Origin: Streptosporangiaceae bacterium
GTDB taxonomy: Bacteria > Actinomycetota > Actinomycetes > Streptosporangiales > Streptosporangiaceae
NCBI GenBank assembly: GCA_025934375.1
Contig: JAICYD010000021.1
Span: 1 to 64,000 of the forward strand
Direction of reading: 5' to 3'
DNA: 64,000 bases
The translations under genes were made by a program, and so were the position numbers. This document shows, piece by piece, positions 62,257 through 64,000 of the stretch (position 1 is its first letter; each line of letters opens with the position of its first letter). The notes under the pieces were generated by a model. It saw nothing but the letters and a program-made list of their open reading frames with translations, was not told the origin of the DNA and did not search any database.

Positions 62257-62321
62257 GCCCGCCTCTCTGCAACGCTCAAAAAGCACTTAAATAACTTTTC
62301 GCGCACCCACCATCTAGTGAG

Positions 62322-63203
62322 CTATGCGCTGTCAACGCCATACACGAGGCCCGAAGCGCTCTTATACTGCGCGGCGATCCTCGCAATCATTTCGATCGAT
62401 TCTTTTGGATTCAATGCAATGACGCATAGGCGTTCGAATACCAAGGCATAACGGTCAAGGTCTTGCTGACGCTCTAGATAGAGCCACCCGACCAGTCCTT
62501 CAACATACACTAGATTGGAGCCCGACTCGCCGAAGTCCATGATGGAGAAGTGGCTGTCCATGGCCGGATGGGCACCCACCTCATACGGTATGACCTGGAT
62601 CGTTACACGCGAGGACCGCGCCAGCTCGACAAGGCGCTCAAGCTGCCTCGCCATAACAGCCGGGCCGCCAACCAGTCGGCGAAGCACGGCCTCGTCGAAC
62701 ACGATATGGAGTTCGAGCGGCGGCTCTCGGGAAAGAAGTTGCTGCCTCTTCATCCGGACCTCGATGAGGGCGTCAATCCGACCGTCATCGAAGTCCTGGA
62801 AGCCTCCCTTATGCATGGCGCGCGCATAGTCTGCGGTTTGCACCAAGCCCATCACGGTCGTCGATGCGAAGTGGTTGATGGAGACAGCGGCTTCTTCAAG
62901 TCCAACGTAAGTCGCGAATTCTAGCTCGTAGGACTGCCACCAGCCCTGCTGCTTGCCCTCGGCCGCCAGCAGGGACATGCGCTCGCGCTCGGCCGGGTCA
63001 CTTACGTCGTACAGGTCACACAGGTCGCGGATATCGCGCAAGGTCACGGCGCGCGAGCCGGTCTCCATCCGGGACACCTTGGACGGGGAGCACAGCAGTT
63101 CCGCGGCGACCTGCTCGACCGTCATCCCACGCGCCTGGCGGAGCGACCTCAGGAGGGCGCCAAGCTCTCGGCGGCGGACCGTGGGGCTGCGGACTTCCGG
63201 CAA
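62322..63203 (-). CDS. XRE regulator with DUF5753 (Scr1/WhiJ-like antitoxin type)
   Basis: 293 residues. N-terminal HTH LGALLRSLRQARGMTVEQVA, AELLCSPSKVSRMETGSRAV. DUF5753 region WWQSYELEFATYVGLEEAAV, then FASTTVMGLVQTADYARAMH and VIPYEVGAHPAMDSHFSIMD. TTG start assumed. Upstream CACGTG boxes are probable operators. Such proteins control DUF397 partners and developmental or antibiotic genes in actinomycetes. Confidence 0.9.
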   Translation of the reverse strand: MPEVRSPTVRRRELGALLRSLRQARGMTVEQVAAELLCSPSKVSRMETGSRAVTLRDIRDLCDLYDVSDPAERERMSLLAAEGKQQGWWQSYELEFATYVGLEEAAVSINHFASTTVMGLVQTADYARAMHKGGFQDFDDGRIDALIEVRMKRQQLLSREPPLELHIVFDEAVLRRLVGGPAVMARQLERLVELARSSRVTIQVIPYEVGAHPAMDSHFSIMDFGESGSNLVYVEGLVGWLYLERQQDLDRYALVFERLCVIALNPKESIEMIARIAAQYKSASGLVYGVDSA

Positions 63204-63326
63204 TGGAGGTCGCTTCCTTTCGCTGCCACAGCGGGGGCCAGCGGAGACCCGGCGGCACCACCAAGGCGGGTAGCACCATGGGTTCCGACAGTCGGTATGA
63301 GCCTGATCTTACATCTCATGCCATTA

Positions 63327-63376
63327 GCACGTGCGTCTGTCACGTGTTGCAGTCATGTGAAATTGTCACGTGTTCC
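63327..63376. promoter_or_regulatory. CACGTG boxes upstream of the Scr1/WhiJ-like regulator
   Basis: GCACGTGC (63327-63334), TGTCACGTGTTGC (63338-63350) and TGTCACGTGTTCC (63364-63376), the latter two 26 bases apart, plus a related GTCATGTGAA. They lie in the 338-base region between the regulator and the rightward partial gene, and otherwise I see no gene there. Confidence 0.6.
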
Positions 63377-63541
63377 TGGCACTTGCCAACGGTGTCAGCG
63401 GCAGGCACCATTGAGCTAGAGCAGATAGCTCCTCCAACGACCCGCGACGACAACGGGGTCCAGCGGTGGCCTTCGGTTGCCGGTCTCAGATCGCTAGCCC
63501 AGCCTCGGGGAGGCAGCGACCTTACGAGAGGAGGGCACCGG

Positions 63542-64000
63542 ATGCTCTATCTCCCCGCGCCGCGCCAGCGACCTGAACCGCGCCAGTCGCATCTCCCTCC
63601 GAAATGCCGTGCCCGTAAATACAGCTGGGCCGGTGCTGCAACACCGACCCAGCGAAGCATCACCCAAGCCTCAGCTGCCACCGAGAGATTGGACAATGAC
63701 ATGTTCCAAGGTACCCCGCTCACGGGGAAAGGCAACCCTACCTGGGCATTTAGTAGCGCGCCGGAAGCCCTGACCCCCTGGCGCAATGACCTGCTCCAGC
63801 GGCCGGCCGTCCGGCTGGGCCGCGGGGCCGGGGAATTCCGTCTCGCCGCCCGCCCGGCGGGACTTGCCCGCGCCATCGTGGAAGAGGTTTCCGCATGGCT
63901 GGCCGACATCCCCCGCGAGATCGGCGACCGCTTGTTCCTTGGCAGTGACGAGGAGGCGTACTGGCACGGCTGGCGGATGACCCGGATTCATGGCGGCCTC
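63542..64000 (+). CDS. Hypothetical protein, runs off the window
   Basis: The ATG at 63542 with GAGGAGGG upstream opens a frame without a stop to the end of the window (153 codons). It reads MLYLPAPRQRPEPRQSHLPP at the start, later LARAIVEEVSAWLADIPREI and LGSDEEAYWHGWRMTRIHGG. The second half looks helical and is the more gene-like. Family not recognised. Confidence 0.5.
   Translation, partial: MLYLPAPRQRPEPRQSHLPPKCRARKYSWAGAATPTQRSITQASAATERLDNDMFQGTPLTGKGNPTWAFSSAPEALTPWRNDLLQRPAVRLGRGAGEFRLAARPAGLARAIVEEVSAWLADIPREIGDRLFLGSDEEAYWHGWRMTRIHGGL

Overview
The window is high-GC DNA from a filamentous-type actinomycete. Lineage markers are BldC, a DUF3073 protein, DUF574 methyltransferase, WhiJ/Scr1-like XRE plus DUF397 genes, and an integrative element in tRNA-Gly next to dcd. 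It resembles Streptosporangiales/Streptomycetales, but the genus cannot be fixed from sequence alone.

Regions 1-25 kb are mostly chromosomal housekeeping. First come an ankyrin protein, a VOC protein and a TMEM175-like channel. A short intergenic stretch then holds an apparent circularly permuted tRNA: the 3' half lies upstream of the 5' half. Next are a leftward group (DHA2 drug exporter, Nudix-box protein, glutamine synthetase family enzyme, PLP dehydratase), a divergent TetR regulator and MscL. BldC and the leftward purine locus purS - HATPase - purQ - purL - methyltransferase - sterol-carrier protein - purF follow. A rightward 2-oxoacid dehydrogenase operon (E1 alpha, E1 beta, E2 with an unusual G/C-repeat linker), a rhomboid protease and an acyl-CoA dehydrogenase complete this part.

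Region 25-50 kb begins with a CbiX-like protein and two giant paralogous secreted proteins (PQQ-like propeller, Ig-like and lectin-like domains). It continues with a secreted GH25-like protein, prfC, and nadA-nadB-nadC divergent from an NrtR-type Nudix regulator with a dyad between them. A three-gene sugar-type ABC transporter is preceded by a perfect LacI-type palindrome. A methyltransferase/2OG-oxygenase pair, an HNH-like lipoprotein, a PPOX protein and a nitrilase-family amidase end the region.

Region 50-64 kb is accessory. A decayed integrative element (about 53.33-60.97 kb) lies between a partial tRNA-Gly copy (attL) and the intact tRNA-Gly(CCC). It carries integrase, excisionase, a 5'-truncated RepSA-type initiator, IS3 and Nudix remnants, and a regulatory module: XRE/TPR-like regulator divergent from a CxxCxGxG mini-protein, an RsbW-like ATPase and small proteins. 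A second, partly eroded copy of this module sits just outside attL. Past the tRNA lie dcd, a Scr1/WhiJ-like locus with two DUF397 genes and CACGTG boxes, and an open gene running off the window end.
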